Positions 55,885-64,000 of a stretch of 64,000 bases of DNA are shown here, in pieces. Each line of letters opens with the position of its first letter. Positions within the stretch are counted from its first letter, which is position 1. Both the position numbers and the translations under genes were made by a program. The stretch comes from Ignavibacteriales bacterium (GTDB lineage Bacteria; Bacteroidota; Ignavibacteria; Ignavibacteriales; Melioribacteraceae), in assembly GCA_020061355.1 (NCBI GenBank), contig JAGUYK010000032.1, positions 62,001 to 126,000 on the forward strand. The letters are read 5' to 3'. The notes under the pieces were generated by a model. It had not been told where the DNA came from, ran no database searches, and worked only from the letters and a program-made list of their open reading frames with translations.

Positions 55885-57063
55885 ATGTCAATTACCACAC
55901 AATATACATTTGGTGAGAAACTTCGAAAAATCCGAGAGGATAATGGAATGCCTTTAAGGAAATTGGCTGCATTACTCGATATTGACCAATCTACACTTAG
56001 TAAAATTGAGCGGAATGAGCGTAAGGGTAATCCCATGCTAATAGATAAAATTTCGAAAATATTCAAAACGGATAAGAATGAGTTCCAAATTAGCTACGTA
56101 AGTGATAAAATTGCATTTGAATTGCTAAAAGAAGAATACTCGTTAGATATTCTAAAAGTGGCAGAAGAGAAAATAGCATATGTAAAAAAAATCATGTTGA
56201 ATACTGCACCTTCATTAAACCGTGTAGGATTTAATAAAGACCAATCACTTTTTCCGGTGCCTACAATTCAGAAACCGTTTTTGAAATGGGCCGGAGGAAA
56301 GACGCAGTTAATCCCCTCACTATTAAAATTCTTACCCAAACAATTTAATAAGTATATAGAGCCCTTTATCGGTGGAGGAGCCCTATTTTTTAATCTTAAT
56401 CACCCATTTTCTATTATAGCAGATCTCAATGAGGAACTTGTAATAACTTATCAACAAGTAAAGGAAGATATAAGCAATGTGCTTTTGGTGCTTGATGGTT
56501 ATGCAAATACTGAAGAATTTTATTATAAAATTAGAGCCATTACGCCTTCTTCTTTATCTAACACAGAAAGAGCCGCAAGATTAATATTTCTTAACAAAAC
56601 ATGTTTCAACGGACTATTTCGAGTTAATAAAAAGGGTGAATTCAACGTTCCATATGGAAAGCGTAAAGGACACTTTATAAATAGAGAGAATTTGCTAAGT
56701 GCCTCAGCATTTCTACAGAACACAGAAATTTACCACATGGATTATAAGGATACAGTGAAAAATTTCGCAAGAAAGGGTGATTTCATTTATTTAGATCCAC
56801 CATACCAACCTGTAGGTAAATATTCGGATTTTAAGAGATACACAAAAGAGTTTTTTTACGAAAAGGATCAGATAGAATTAGCAAATGTTTTTAAGGAGCT
56901 TGTAAGCCTAGGGTGTTTTGTAATGCTGACTAATTCTGACCACCCCTTCATATTGGAGCTATACAAAGATTATCATTTAGAAATAATTGAAACTAAGCGA
57001 TTAATTAGTAGCAATCCGAGCACAAGAACTGGAAAAGATATTATTGTATTAGGTGGAATTTAA
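55885..57063 (+). CDS. Helix-turn-helix - Dam-type adenine methyltransferase fusion
   Basis: The 392-residue protein joins an N-terminal Xre-type HTH (about 8-62; LRKIREDNGMPLRKLAALLDIDQSTLSKIERN) with a D12-class N6-adenine methyltransferase (FLKWAGGKTQL at 132-142, FIGGGALFFN, DPPY at 304-307). The enzyme should methylate adenine in a GATC-containing site. I choose the ATG at 55885: an in-frame TTG at 55858 overlaps a promoter -7 element. It is the first of a three-gene unit with a second methylase and an AlwI-type endonuclease; its HTH could repress the unit. Confidence 0.88.
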   Translation: MSITTQYTFGEKLRKIREDNGMPLRKLAALLDIDQSTLSKIERNERKGNPMLIDKISKIFKTDKNEFQISYVSDKIAFELLKEEYSLDILKVAEEKIAYVKKIMLNTAPSLNRVGFNKDQSLFPVPTIQKPFLKWAGGKTQLIPSLLKFLPKQFNKYIEPFIGGGALFFNLNHPFSIIADLNEELVITYQQVKEDISNVLLVLDGYANTEEFYYKIRAITPSSLSNTERAARLIFLNKTCFNGLFRVNKKGEFNVPYGKRKGHFINRENLLSASAFLQNTEIYHMDYKDTVKNFARKGDFIYLDPPYQPVGKYSDFKRYTKEFFYEKDQIELANVFKELVSLGCFVMLTNSDHPFILELYKDYHLEIIETKRLISSNPSTRTGKDIIVLGGI

Positions 57064-57064
57064 T

Positions 57065-58108
57065 ATGTCCAAAGAAGAGGGTGCTATTCATAAACAATTT
57101 CATTACTTCCCTGGGACAAGGTTTATGGGGAGTAAGAGCAAAATTATTGATCAAATTTGGAAAAGACTTAATAAAGTAGAATTTAATACTGTCTTAGATG
57201 CGTTTGGAGGAAGCAACGTAATTGGCTACTTTCTAAAGTGCCATGGGAAAAAAGTAATCACAAATGACTTCTTGACATTTAGTTACATTACTTCAAAGGC
57301 AATAATCGAAAATTCCTTTGAAAATATTACCGAAAAAGATTTAAGTGTGATTCTAAAAAGCAACAGCAATAATGGTTTTATCGAAAATACTTTCAAAGAT
57401 ATATTTTATTCTTTAGAGGATATTCAATTCCTTGACACTGCAAGACAAAATATCTCAGAGTTGAACAATGAATACAAAAAAGCTATAGCGCTTGCCGCAC
57501 TAGTAAGAGCATGTGTAAAAAAAAGGTCTAGAGGAATTTTTACATTTTCTGGAGAGCGTTATAATGATGGAAGAATTGATATGCAAAAAACCATTAAGGA
57601 GCATTTCAAAGAAAGCATCAAATTATTCAATAAAGCAGTTTTTGATAATGGAAAAAAAAATAAATCCTATAACAAACGAACTGAACTTCTTAAAGTGAAA
57701 GCAGATTTAGTATATCTAGATCCGCCGTATTTTACCCCAAATTCTGATAATGACTATACAAGAAGGTATCATTTTATAGAAGGCCTAGTAAAAAACTGGG
57801 AAGGATTAATAATTCAAGAGCATACAGCGGTTAAGAAATTCGAAAGCTACAAATCACCATTTTCAAAAAAGGATACTGTATATTCAGCTTTTGATCAATT
57901 ATTTGAGAAATATAGGAATTCCATCATCACAATTTCTTACTCTTCCAACAGTTTACCAAGTAAAGGTGAGCTTAAAGAAATGTTAGGAAAGTATAAATCA
58001 AAAGTAACTGTACATGAGATTGATCACTCTTATTCTTTTGGAAATCAAAATCACAAAATTGGTAACCCAAACAACCGAGTCAAGGAATATTTATTTATAG
58101 GGAGATGA
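57065..58108 (+). CDS. Second D12-class adenine-specific DNA methyltransferase
   Basis: The 347-residue protein has the D12 (Dam-like) pattern GTRFMGSKSKIIDQIWKRL, a SAM motif VLDAFGGSNVIGYFL and the catalytic DPPY at 219-222. It starts one base after the previous gene's stop (GGTGGAATTTAAT before ATG). Paired methylases are expected for an asymmetric type IIS site, one for each strand, as the neighbour is an AlwI-type endonuclease. Sequence specificity is inferred from that, not seen. Confidence 0.88.
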   Translation: MSKEEGAIHKQFHYFPGTRFMGSKSKIIDQIWKRLNKVEFNTVLDAFGGSNVIGYFLKCHGKKVITNDFLTFSYITSKAIIENSFENITEKDLSVILKSNSNNGFIENTFKDIFYSLEDIQFLDTARQNISELNNEYKKAIALAALVRACVKKRSRGIFTFSGERYNDGRIDMQKTIKEHFKESIKLFNKAVFDNGKKNKSYNKRTELLKVKADLVYLDPPYFTPNSDNDYTRRYHFIEGLVKNWEGLIIQEHTAVKKFESYKSPFSKKDTVYSAFDQLFEKYRNSIITISYSSNSLPSKGELKEMLGKYKSKVTVHEIDHSYSFGNQNHKIGNPNNRVKEYLFIGR

Positions 58109-58112
58109 AGCA

Positions 58113-59861
58113 ATGCCTAAAGTTTGGAACATTGGGAATACAACCGTTAGAAATCCTAAGAGAATTGAAAATGCACTTAAAGTTTTTGTTGAAGAAGGCT
58201 TTTCGGGTAATGCAAAAGGTGAAGAAAATGAAAAAAGATTACACTCAAAACTCAAAGATAGAGAAGTACTAGAATTTGACGGAGAACCTTCTGATATTAA
58301 TGGAAGGAAATGGAGAGCAGCTTTTTATCAATTAGGGTTTATAAGTTTTGAAAAATATAGTATTGGTGAAAATAGACTGACAACAACAGAGTTATTTCAG
58401 CAAATTAATAACCCGACAATCACAAATGCTTATCAATTAACGCCTGCTGGGACAAAATTAATAACAGCTAGAACTGTTCCTGAAATTGAAGATATTTATT
58501 CTCGACAATTTGCATGTTACGAATTGCCGAACTCGTTAGAATCTGGATACCCCCAGGGTAAAATGAAGCCGTTTATTTTATTCCTGCAAGTGTTGAAGTC
58601 ATTACAGGATGCTGGTGAGCAGGGTCTAAATAAATTTGAAACAGGCTTATTCATTCAAAAATTTAGGGATCATACCGCAACGTTATCAGCTGAAATTGTT
58701 GCCGAAATATTAGATTATAGAGAAAACTTAAATAGGTGTGCAAATACTGCCGAAATAAAAGCATTCAAGCAGCAATGTCTAGAAAATTTACGAAATTTTG
58801 CGGATATCGATCCTTCATCTGTGGTGCGAGATTATTCAGACACAACATTTAGATATTTTAGTTTATCAGGTTTATTTTCACGAATTGGTGAAACAATCGT
58901 AATCAGAACAAATAAAAGAGATTTCGTCACTCATCTTTTGAAAACAGAACCACTCTTTGATTTCAATACTCAACCAGTTGAATATTTCAAAAATTTTTAT
59001 AACAACTCATATAAAATACCGACGGATAATCTTGAAGTAGCTTTAGACGAAATTAAACTATTGAAGGATGGGATTCGTGATAGGCAGAATCCATTACTTC
59101 AAAGAGCAAATGAACTGTCATTAGATTCAAATATCGATGAGATACAACAAATTCGTTATGAACTTATTGAATATAATAATTGGGAAAGAGAGGAAGACTA
59201 TGCGAATGAACAGCAATCAAATGCAGCTATTGAAGAAACGATCAAATATCTCAAAGTATTAAACAACGAACATGTAGAAAATAGTCCTGACATTGATGAC
59301 AAGCCAGCTTTTTTTGAATGGGCTGTTTGGAGAAGCTTTTTAGCAATTGATGAAATAACTTGCCCAATTCATAAAACCAGAAGGTTTCCACTAGATCAGG
59401 ATTTTATGCCTAGGAATACAGCGCCCGGAGGTGGTTCTGACCTTATTTTCGAGTTCGAAACTTATGTGCTCGTAGTTGAAGTTACGTTGACTACTTCACA
59501 TCGACAGGTAGCCGTGGAAACAGAGCCTGTTAGAAGACATACGGTTCAATACAAGGAAATGTATCCTGATAAAGAAGTATATTGTTTATTCATCGCTCCA
59601 TCTGTTGATAATAATATTGCAGAGACATTTAGAATTGGTGTTTGGTATAAGTTAGATGTGGAAGAATTTATAAATATTGTTCCAATGAATTTATCAGACT
59701 TTATTGAGACTATAGAAGCGTTACTCCATAAGAAATTCAAGAATGTTGATTATTTGAATCTCTTGGATAAATGTCTTGCATCAAGAAATGTTAGGGCCCC
59801 TCAATGGAAACAAAGTATCAGCCAAGAAGTTGGAAAATGGAAAAGGAAAATAGTTGCATAA
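58113..59861 (+). CDS. AlwI-type restriction endonuclease
   Basis: A 582-residue protein that matches the AlwI family (type IIS, GGATC in the founding enzyme): start KVWNIGNTTVRNPKRIENAL, a GLFIQ(K) helix region, and the nuclease core GGGSDLIFEFETYVLVVEVT. D443 and E456 are candidate catalytic acids; the lysine of the PD-(D/E)xK motif is not at the usual spot (EVT). The ATG lies 4 bases after the second methylase. Together the three genes form a complete R-M system. Confidence 0.88.
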   Translation: MPKVWNIGNTTVRNPKRIENALKVFVEEGFSGNAKGEENEKRLHSKLKDREVLEFDGEPSDINGRKWRAAFYQLGFISFEKYSIGENRLTTTELFQQINNPTITNAYQLTPAGTKLITARTVPEIEDIYSRQFACYELPNSLESGYPQGKMKPFILFLQVLKSLQDAGEQGLNKFETGLFIQKFRDHTATLSAEIVAEILDYRENLNRCANTAEIKAFKQQCLENLRNFADIDPSSVVRDYSDTTFRYFSLSGLFSRIGETIVIRTNKRDFVTHLLKTEPLFDFNTQPVEYFKNFYNNSYKIPTDNLEVALDEIKLLKDGIRDRQNPLLQRANELSLDSNIDEIQQIRYELIEYNNWEREEDYANEQQSNAAIEETIKYLKVLNNEHVENSPDIDDKPAFFEWAVWRSFLAIDEITCPIHKTRRFPLDQDFMPRNTAPGGGSDLIFEFETYVLVVEVTLTTSHRQVAVETEPVRRHTVQYKEMYPDKEVYCLFIAPSVDNNIAETFRIGVWYKLDVEEFINIVPMNLSDFIETIEALLHKKFKNVDYLNLLDKCLASRNVRAPQWKQSISQEVGKWKRKIVA

Positions 59862-60011
59862 TTATTTCTGCTTTTAAGTCTTAACTCTTTAATGAAGTTA
59901 CCCATTACAATTCTAACCAGTAATAATCTGGTATAAGAATAGAACCATTCTCAAACAAATCAATTCTGTTTAATCATACTAATTAAGAAAGAAATTAAAA
60001 GGAGGAATCCT

Positions 60012-60113
60012 ATGCTGAAAAAGCAGTGGTATGACTACGCATTGGAAGTAGTCGAAGTTATCTATTGTAAAAATTATAACAGGAGGCAACTAGATGGAAA
60101 GAAACTTCATTGA
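60012..60113 (+). CDS. Very small ORF with strong ribosome binding site (33 aa)
   Basis: ATG at 60012 is preceded by AAAAGGAGGAATCCT, an excellent ribosome binding site. The 33-residue product (start MLKKQWYDYALEVVEV, then IYCKNYNRRQ) has no known match. It overlaps the start of the Gam-like gene by 20 bases. It may be a leader peptide coupling translation or a small phage-type protein. Confidence 0.5.
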   Translation: MLKKQWYDYALEVVEVIYCKNYNRRQLDGKKLH

Positions 60114-60648
60114 TGAGATGTTGCTTGAAATAGAAGAGAAAGAACAGCAGATGGAATTAGCTCACGCCGACATGCTCTTAAAAGAAATCTCTTCTCTGCA
60201 ATCAGCAATTTCAAAAATTCTTGAACAAGCTGAAGAAGAGAAGCAAATCATTCATGAGTGGGCTTTACAGCGTAGTGCTAAGCTAACAGAACGTGCTGAA
60301 TGGTTAACCAAGAAGCTCGAAGCATTTATGAATGAACAAGAAGCATCTGTAAGAACAATTGATCTTGCTCACGGTCAACTGCTTCGCCGGAAACAAGTAG
60401 AGAAGATTTCAGTTGATGACTTGAACACTTTCTTGCTCAATCCTTATCTCTCACAATTAACCACAACAACACCGGAAGTTGTAAAACCTGATCTAAACAA
60501 AATCAAAGCGTTTTATAAGATGACTCGCAAAATACCAGAAGGATGCAGGCTGCAAGAGTCATCAGACAAATTTTCAATCAAACTAAAAGGAGGCGTTAAT
60601 GGAACGTCCAAAAATGGAACTGGAAGTCAACAAACCGACGAGGATTAA
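60094..60648 (+). CDS. Gam-like host-nuclease inhibitor family protein
   Basis: A 184-residue protein with a long helical first half (LLEIEEKEQQMELAHADMLLKEI...) and a second part resembling Mu-type Gam proteins: ALQRSAKLTERAEWLTKKLEAFM, IDLAHGQLLRRKQVEKISVDD. Gam proteins bind DNA ends and shield phage DNA from exonucleases. It follows an ideal ACAGGAGGCAACTAG. It overlaps the next gene by 50 bases in another frame. The family call rests on pattern, so it is fairly but not fully sure. Confidence 0.72.
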   Translation: MERNFIDEMLLEIEEKEQQMELAHADMLLKEISSLQSAISKILEQAEEEKQIIHEWALQRSAKLTERAEWLTKKLEAFMNEQEASVRTIDLAHGQLLRRKQVEKISVDDLNTFLLNPYLSQLTTTTPEVVKPDLNKIKAFYKMTRKIPEGCRLQESSDKFSIKLKGGVNGTSKNGTGSQQTDED

Positions 60649-61072
60649 GCTTCTGTTTAATGATTGTGTAGAAGGCTCTTCCAAATTCGGTAAATATTAT
60701 TTGTATGCAATTCAAAACGGTGACGGGTCAACGGAATATTCTTTGTTCGCTGCCGACGAGTTGCATAAGCAACTAAAGCAGTTCAAAAAAGATGATGAGT
60801 TGCTAGTAACAAAACTTGCGGCAAGTCGTGGAAACAAAATTGTTGTGAGTTGGGAAGTCAAAAAAATAAATGAAGATATTGCTGTTGATAAAACTGATTT
60901 ATCGAAAGCTAACTCGCCTAATCCCAGCGATGAATTATTCTATATAGCAATGGAAAAATCTTTTGAAGATGCTCTACGCATTCAAAACCGTTTTAACGGA
61001 ATGGCTAACGTAAATCAGATTGCTATTACTTTGTTCATACAGAGAACAAAGGGCAATCATTCATTCGCGTGA
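60599..61072 (+). CDS. Hypothetical element protein, possible single-strand DNA-binding-like
   Basis: A 157-residue protein starting inside the Gam-like gene (AAAGGAGGCGTTA before the ATG). Its first 90 residues have beta-strand texture with alternating basic and aromatic residues (RIKLLFNDCVEGSSKFGKYYLYAIQ), which would suit an OB fold; the rest is helical. Between Gam-like and DUF932 genes, a DNA-handling role is plausible. No firm family is recognised. Confidence 0.5.
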   Translation: MERPKMELEVNKPTRIKLLFNDCVEGSSKFGKYYLYAIQNGDGSTEYSLFAADELHKQLKQFKKDDELLVTKLAASRGNKIVVSWEVKKINEDIAVDKTDLSKANSPNPSDELFYIAMEKSFEDALRIQNRFNGMANVNQIAITLFIQRTKGNHSFA

Positions 61073-61079
61073 GGTGGAT

Positions 61080-61853
61080 ATGACAACTGAATTAGAAAAG
61101 CGATTATCACCATACTTATTCCCGGTAATGGAACGTGAAGTATTTCACTCGGATATACAAAACAAATCTCCGCTTCTTACAAGAGACTATAAAGCTATTG
61201 TTCGAAAAGACACAGGCGAACTGATTTCAATTATGAATGACACTTACAAAATCGTACCCAACAGCGAAGTAATAAAGCCTTTGATGGAACAGCTTAACAT
61301 GCTTGATACAAGTTGGTTTATTGATAGTTCTCACTCATATGTTGAGTCAAATAGAATGAGGCTCCAAGTAACTTTTCCAGAGCTAATTTTTTCGGATGGT
61401 CGTAGCGACGTATCCCTCAGTTTATTTCTGCACAACTCATATGATGGCTCTGAAGGGGTTAGGATGTTTTGGGGAGCTATAAGAGCTATTTGTAAGAATG
61501 GAATGATATTCGGTCAAGTGCTCAGTAAGTTCTATTCTAAACACACCGCAGGAATAAATATCGGCAATCTAAATCAGCAAGTAGAAGCAACATATGAAAA
61601 AATACCGGTAATCAAGCACCGCATCGAACAACTACTAAATGAAAAAGTTAATGATGCTATTCGTATGTCGATTGAAAACAAACTCGGCAAGAAAGTAATG
61701 AAGTATGTTGAAGAGCAAGAAGATGAAAGAAATCAGAAAGCAAAAAATATGTGGGTATTATATAATTTTCTGACCTACTTCATTTCTCATAATGTACAAC
61801 AGCGTATGCGTGCCGGATATCAATTAGAAGTAAGCCGCTTATTCAAATTATAA
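61080..61853 (+). CDS. DUF932 family phage/plasmid protein
   Basis: The 257-residue protein fits DUF932: SPLLTRDYKAIVRKDTGELISIMNDTYKIVPNSEVI at the start and LFLHNSYDGSEGVRMFWGAIRAICKNGMIFG, the family's most typical segment. DUF932 proteins are common on phages and plasmids; their function is unknown, often beside DNA-binding genes. I start at the ATG at 61080, which follows GCGTGAGGTGGAT. Confidence 0.82.
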   Translation: MTTELEKRLSPYLFPVMEREVFHSDIQNKSPLLTRDYKAIVRKDTGELISIMNDTYKIVPNSEVIKPLMEQLNMLDTSWFIDSSHSYVESNRMRLQVTFPELIFSDGRSDVSLSLFLHNSYDGSEGVRMFWGAIRAICKNGMIFGQVLSKFYSKHTAGINIGNLNQQVEATYEKIPVIKHRIEQLLNEKVNDAIRMSIENKLGKKVMKYVEEQEDERNQKAKNMWVLYNFLTYFISHNVQQRMRAGYQLEVSRLFKL

Positions 61854-61933
61854 ACCCCTCCGCCCCGAATGCGTCATAGTAATTTGTAGGGTCGGAGGTG
61901 GGTTCAATTCGTAATTAATAATCTGGAATACAA

Positions 61934-62125
61934 ATGAAAAAACTAATTAAGCAAGGTGCTAAGCTGGCACATATTCTCATAGATATATTAGCTGAGGAAA
62001 TTGCCGGTGGGAAATCTTTGAAGGAGAAGAAGAAAAGTAATGGGAAAAAAGAAAACCATAATCGCAGTCGCAACTCTTTTAACAGTGCTAATAAGCATAT
62101 TCAAAAAAAAGCAGTAAATCGATAG
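61934..62125 (+). CDS. Small hypothetical protein (63 aa)
   Basis: A basic 63-residue frame (KKLIKQGAKLAHILIDILAEEIAGGKSLKEKKK then Asn/Lys-rich). Its first half is amphipathic helix. The weak TCTGGAATACAA precedes the ATG. It overlaps another small frame at 62040 and ends just before a terminator. No homologue is recognised. Confidence 0.4.
   Translation: MKKLIKQGAKLAHILIDILAEEIAGGKSLKEKKKSNGKKENHNRSRNSFNSANKHIQKKAVNR
62040..62117 (+). CDS. Very small predicted membrane peptide (25 aa), overlapping frame
   Basis: ATG at 62040 opens a 25-residue frame: basic start (GKKKTI), one hydrophobic stretch (IAVATLLTVLISIF) and KKKQ end. AGGAGA lies 13 bases upstream. It lies inside the 63-residue frame in another phase. 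Single-helix peptides of this kind can be toxins or phage membrane proteins, but real expression is not shown. Confidence 0.35.
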   Translation: MGKKKTIIAVATLLTVLISIFKKKQ

Positions 62126-62134
62126 ATTTTCAAG

Positions 62135-62164
62135 AAAGTGTCTCCAAATGGAGGCACTTTTTTA
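62135..62164 (+). terminator. Strong terminator of the phage-like module
   Basis: AAAGTGTCTCC (62135-62145) pairs with GGAGGCACTTT (62150-62160), one T-G pair, loop AAAT, followed by TTTT. Confidence 0.88.
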
Positions 62165-62165
62165 T

Positions 62166-62519
62166 GTGGGATAGTGATTTTGAGGAGTTTCGGGGACTTA
62201 AAAACATATTCTAGATTCATTTCATCAATAAGATCAACGGTTCGGAGATATTTCTAAGTATTGAATTTAATGTCCAGAAAGAATTTTTCAGTTGGCTAAA
62301 GTTTTAGATTAATAGTTAGATGCGATCATTCTTGATTAAGAACCCTTAATGAACAACAACTACGAATTTCTACACTAGCTAACTTCAACTTTCTAAAAGA
62401 CGATATTAGCTGGTCAGGTATGTACGAAAAGGATAATCCTCTTTGAAAAGCTTGATTTGAAGTAAAAACTAGATGTAAATTGTAATTATTGTATAATAAA
62501 TTCTGATAGACTACTATTT
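62166..62519. other. Gene-free region before the last gene
   Basis: About 350 A+T-rich bases with no open frame. TATAAT at 62493-62498 is a possible -10 for the downstream gene, about 20 bases before its ATG; no matching -35 is clear. I see no repeats or hairpins of note. Confidence 0.45.
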
Positions 62520-64000
62520 ATGATCCTACTCCTTGATATTGAGTCACTAATTGAGCGAAAATCTACAGACCTCAAGCTAGCTGAATACTTAAAAAATAAT
62601 CCAATCCCAGAAACAATTAATATTGAAAATACGATCTTACCTTATAAAGACCGCTTAAAAATGGAAAATAAACCAATAGACGCTTCCGTCTTTAAGAGAA
62701 AGATCAAAGAACATTTTAAGCAACACATCCCCTTTAATCTAACTAAGATTGCATTTCTAAACTTTTCAGATAATCAGATTACAAAACAGCAAATTATCGA
62801 ATACTCTGAACAAATTATATCAGATATATTTGGCCCTTTTGTCAGTATTCATGCAATAAATGATAGGAAAAGTTTAGCTAAGGATAGTATTGCGGAATTG
62901 GGAGAAATCCAAAATCGTGTTTTTAATAGAAAGGATCTTATAAATAAATCAGGCATGTATGATCTTGGAAAGTTAAATAGATTTATTGACGATGAAGATT
63001 CTTTTTTCCTCTCAAGATATCTCACTGAAAATCTAATTCAGCTATTGAAATTGTTTCCGACCATAATTGGTTATAGAAGATCAGGATTTTGTATTGAATC
63101 CAATTATATCAACAAATCGTATCACCCAATCAGCGATATTGAAAAATATCTAGATCACTATCTAAGTCTTAAAAAGATATCAAAAAGCTATAAAGATAAT
63201 ACTACAGACAAAACGATTTATAACTTCGTAGAAAATCCAGGATTTATTACCGAAGTATTCAAAAGAAATGTTGTGGAAGATATTTCAAGGTCGCATGTGT
63301 TAGGATACATATTTGAGGCCTATGAAAATTGTGTAATGGGTATCCGTAAAAGAATTTATTTGGAGGGAGGGGATAGTTTTATATCTAGAAATTTTATTGA
63401 TGATCTTAAAACGAAAATCGGGACAATATATATCGGTGATTGTACAGAAGGTGAATATTGTATAAACGAAGAAAGCAATTCCCTAGCATTTATTAATATA
63501 GATAAACTTGACAATTCAAGTTTGCTCAATCTTTTCCTCGAACTTAATAAAGAAAAGTTTTATGATAAAAGAATCATACTCCAGAGCAATAATTATCTTT
63601 TAGAACCAGAACGATATTCGTTTTATAAAGTTGGGATACCCTCTGTTGAGTCGTGTAAAGATTACATGTATCTTTTTTTCTGGTTCTTAGCAAAGACAAA
63701 AGGTTTATTTCTTTTCCCAGTATTTTATGAATATCCAGATTCACGAAACTCAATCGACAAACAAGACCTGAATTATTGTAAGGTTATGAACGATGCGCTG
63801 TTTAATATTCCATCTTTAAGAGAACTAGAAAATATTATTGATTTTCTTAAATCTATTCCGAACATTTATCCTTTACAAATAAACTCGGACTTCATTTTCG
63901 ATTTACAAGAGTATATAACACAGAAATATAAAACGGTAACAATAAAGGAACAATCTTATACCGGAAAGGATTCCAATGACTATAGTCTAGTATTTATTCA
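62520..64000 (+). CDS. Large protein resembling a degenerate NtrC-type AAA+ protein (3' partial)
   Basis: An open frame of 493 codons runs off the right edge. The first 250 residues are unrecognised. From about residue 276 the order of elements follows an NtrC AAA+ domain: RIYLEGGDSFISRNFIDDL where Walker A would be, then SLAFINIDKLDNSSLLNLFLEL (Walker B region), then DKRIILQSNNYLLEPE and FYKVGIPSVESCKDYM (sensor and RL..PPLRER region), then IPSLRELENIIDFLK like the RELEN lid. Walker A glycine-lysine and GAFTGA are missing, so it is probably not an active ATPase. No ribosome binding site is clear. Confidence 0.4.
   Translation, partial: MILLLDIESLIERKSTDLKLAEYLKNNPIPETINIENTILPYKDRLKMENKPIDASVFKRKIKEHFKQHIPFNLTKIAFLNFSDNQITKQQIIEYSEQIISDIFGPFVSIHAINDRKSLAKDSIAELGEIQNRVFNRKDLINKSGMYDLGKLNRFIDDEDSFFLSRYLTENLIQLLKLFPTIIGYRRSGFCIESNYINKSYHPISDIEKYLDHYLSLKKISKSYKDNTTDKTIYNFVENPGFITEVFKRNVVEDISRSHVLGYIFEAYENCVMGIRKRIYLEGGDSFISRNFIDDLKTKIGTIYIGDCTEGEYCINEESNSLAFINIDKLDNSSLLNLFLELNKEKFYDKRIILQSNNYLLEPERYSFYKVGIPSVESCKDYMYLFFWFLAKTKGLFLFPVFYEYPDSRNSIDKQDLNYCKVMNDALFNIPSLRELENIIDFLKSIPNIYPLQINSDFIFDLQEYITQKYKTVTIKEQSYTGKDSNDYSLVFI

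Noticed and set aside
61855-61903. Hairpin CCTCCG ... CGGAGG after the DUF932 gene
   Set aside because: About 30-base loop and no T-run, so not a convincing terminator.
51912-61903. Ten-base element ACCCACCTCC (51912-51921) and its inverted copy GGAGGTGGGT (61894-61903)
   Set aside because: Only one match of ten bases, which is expected by chance at this scale.
45460-64000. Second copy of the tRNA-Lys 3' end as an attR
   Set aside because: No match to the last 15 bases of the tRNA was found by eye in the rest of the window.
45490-64000. CRISPR array or cas genes
   Set aside because: No regularly spaced repeats were seen; the Cas4-like domain belongs to DUF2779.

Overview
Host. The window looks like chromosome from a bacterium of the Bacteroidota/Chlorobiota/Ignavibacteriota lineage, most likely Ignavibacteria-like. 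Several exported proteins end in type IX secretion sorting-like tails, a PorQ-like barrel is present, several promoters fit the Bacteroidota form (TTTG, 19-20 bases, TAnnTTTG), TTG/GTG starts are frequent and the DNA is A+T-rich. No species is claimed.

Core region (1-45490). A pyruvate dehydrogenase set comes first: aceE, aceF, then lpdA after an ankyrin gene and an acyltransferase gene. Envelope and housekeeping genes follow: TPR protein, PorQ-like protein, htpX, bamD, a hotdog thioesterase, two large exported proteins, ccmA/ccmB, lgt, a TolB-like propeller, an RsmB/NOP2-type methylase, glnA with an Lrp-type regulator, an M28 peptidase, pdxB and aspS. From 29333 to 38424 lies a compact type IV pilus/type II secretion-like machine: two unusual pilin-like proteins, a PilC/GspF platform, PilB and PilT ATPases, a PilM-PilN fusion, a PilO-PilP-like protein and a short secretin. 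Four phosphorelay proteins follow (38509-45139). A tRNA-Lys(TTT) with a strong terminator closes the core.

Accessory island (about 45500 to beyond 64000). On the minus strand is a tightly coupled four-gene ubiquitin-like cassette: a 100-residue Ub-like protein with a buried GGGG, an E2-like protein, a JAB/JAMM peptidase and an E1-like ThiF protein. A DUF2188 gene, a 9-bp inverted repeat over the first ribosome binding site, a WYL regulator and a DUF2779 nuclease lie upstream. This is a candidate antiphage defence system and the most interesting part of the window. On the plus strand follow a consensus sigma70 promoter with a predicted 62-nt RNA, a DUF5659-like protein, a primase-helicase with an iteron-like repeat cluster downstream, an AlwI-type restriction-modification system whose first methylase carries an N-terminal HTH, and a phage-like Gam/DUF932 module. 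The window ends inside a large gene that resembles a degenerate NtrC-type AAA+ protein.

How it fits together. The island looks like an integrated plasmid- or phage-derived element next to tRNA-Lys carrying two defence modules, protein tagging and restriction-modification. No integrase or second attachment site is visible, so its right boundary is unknown.
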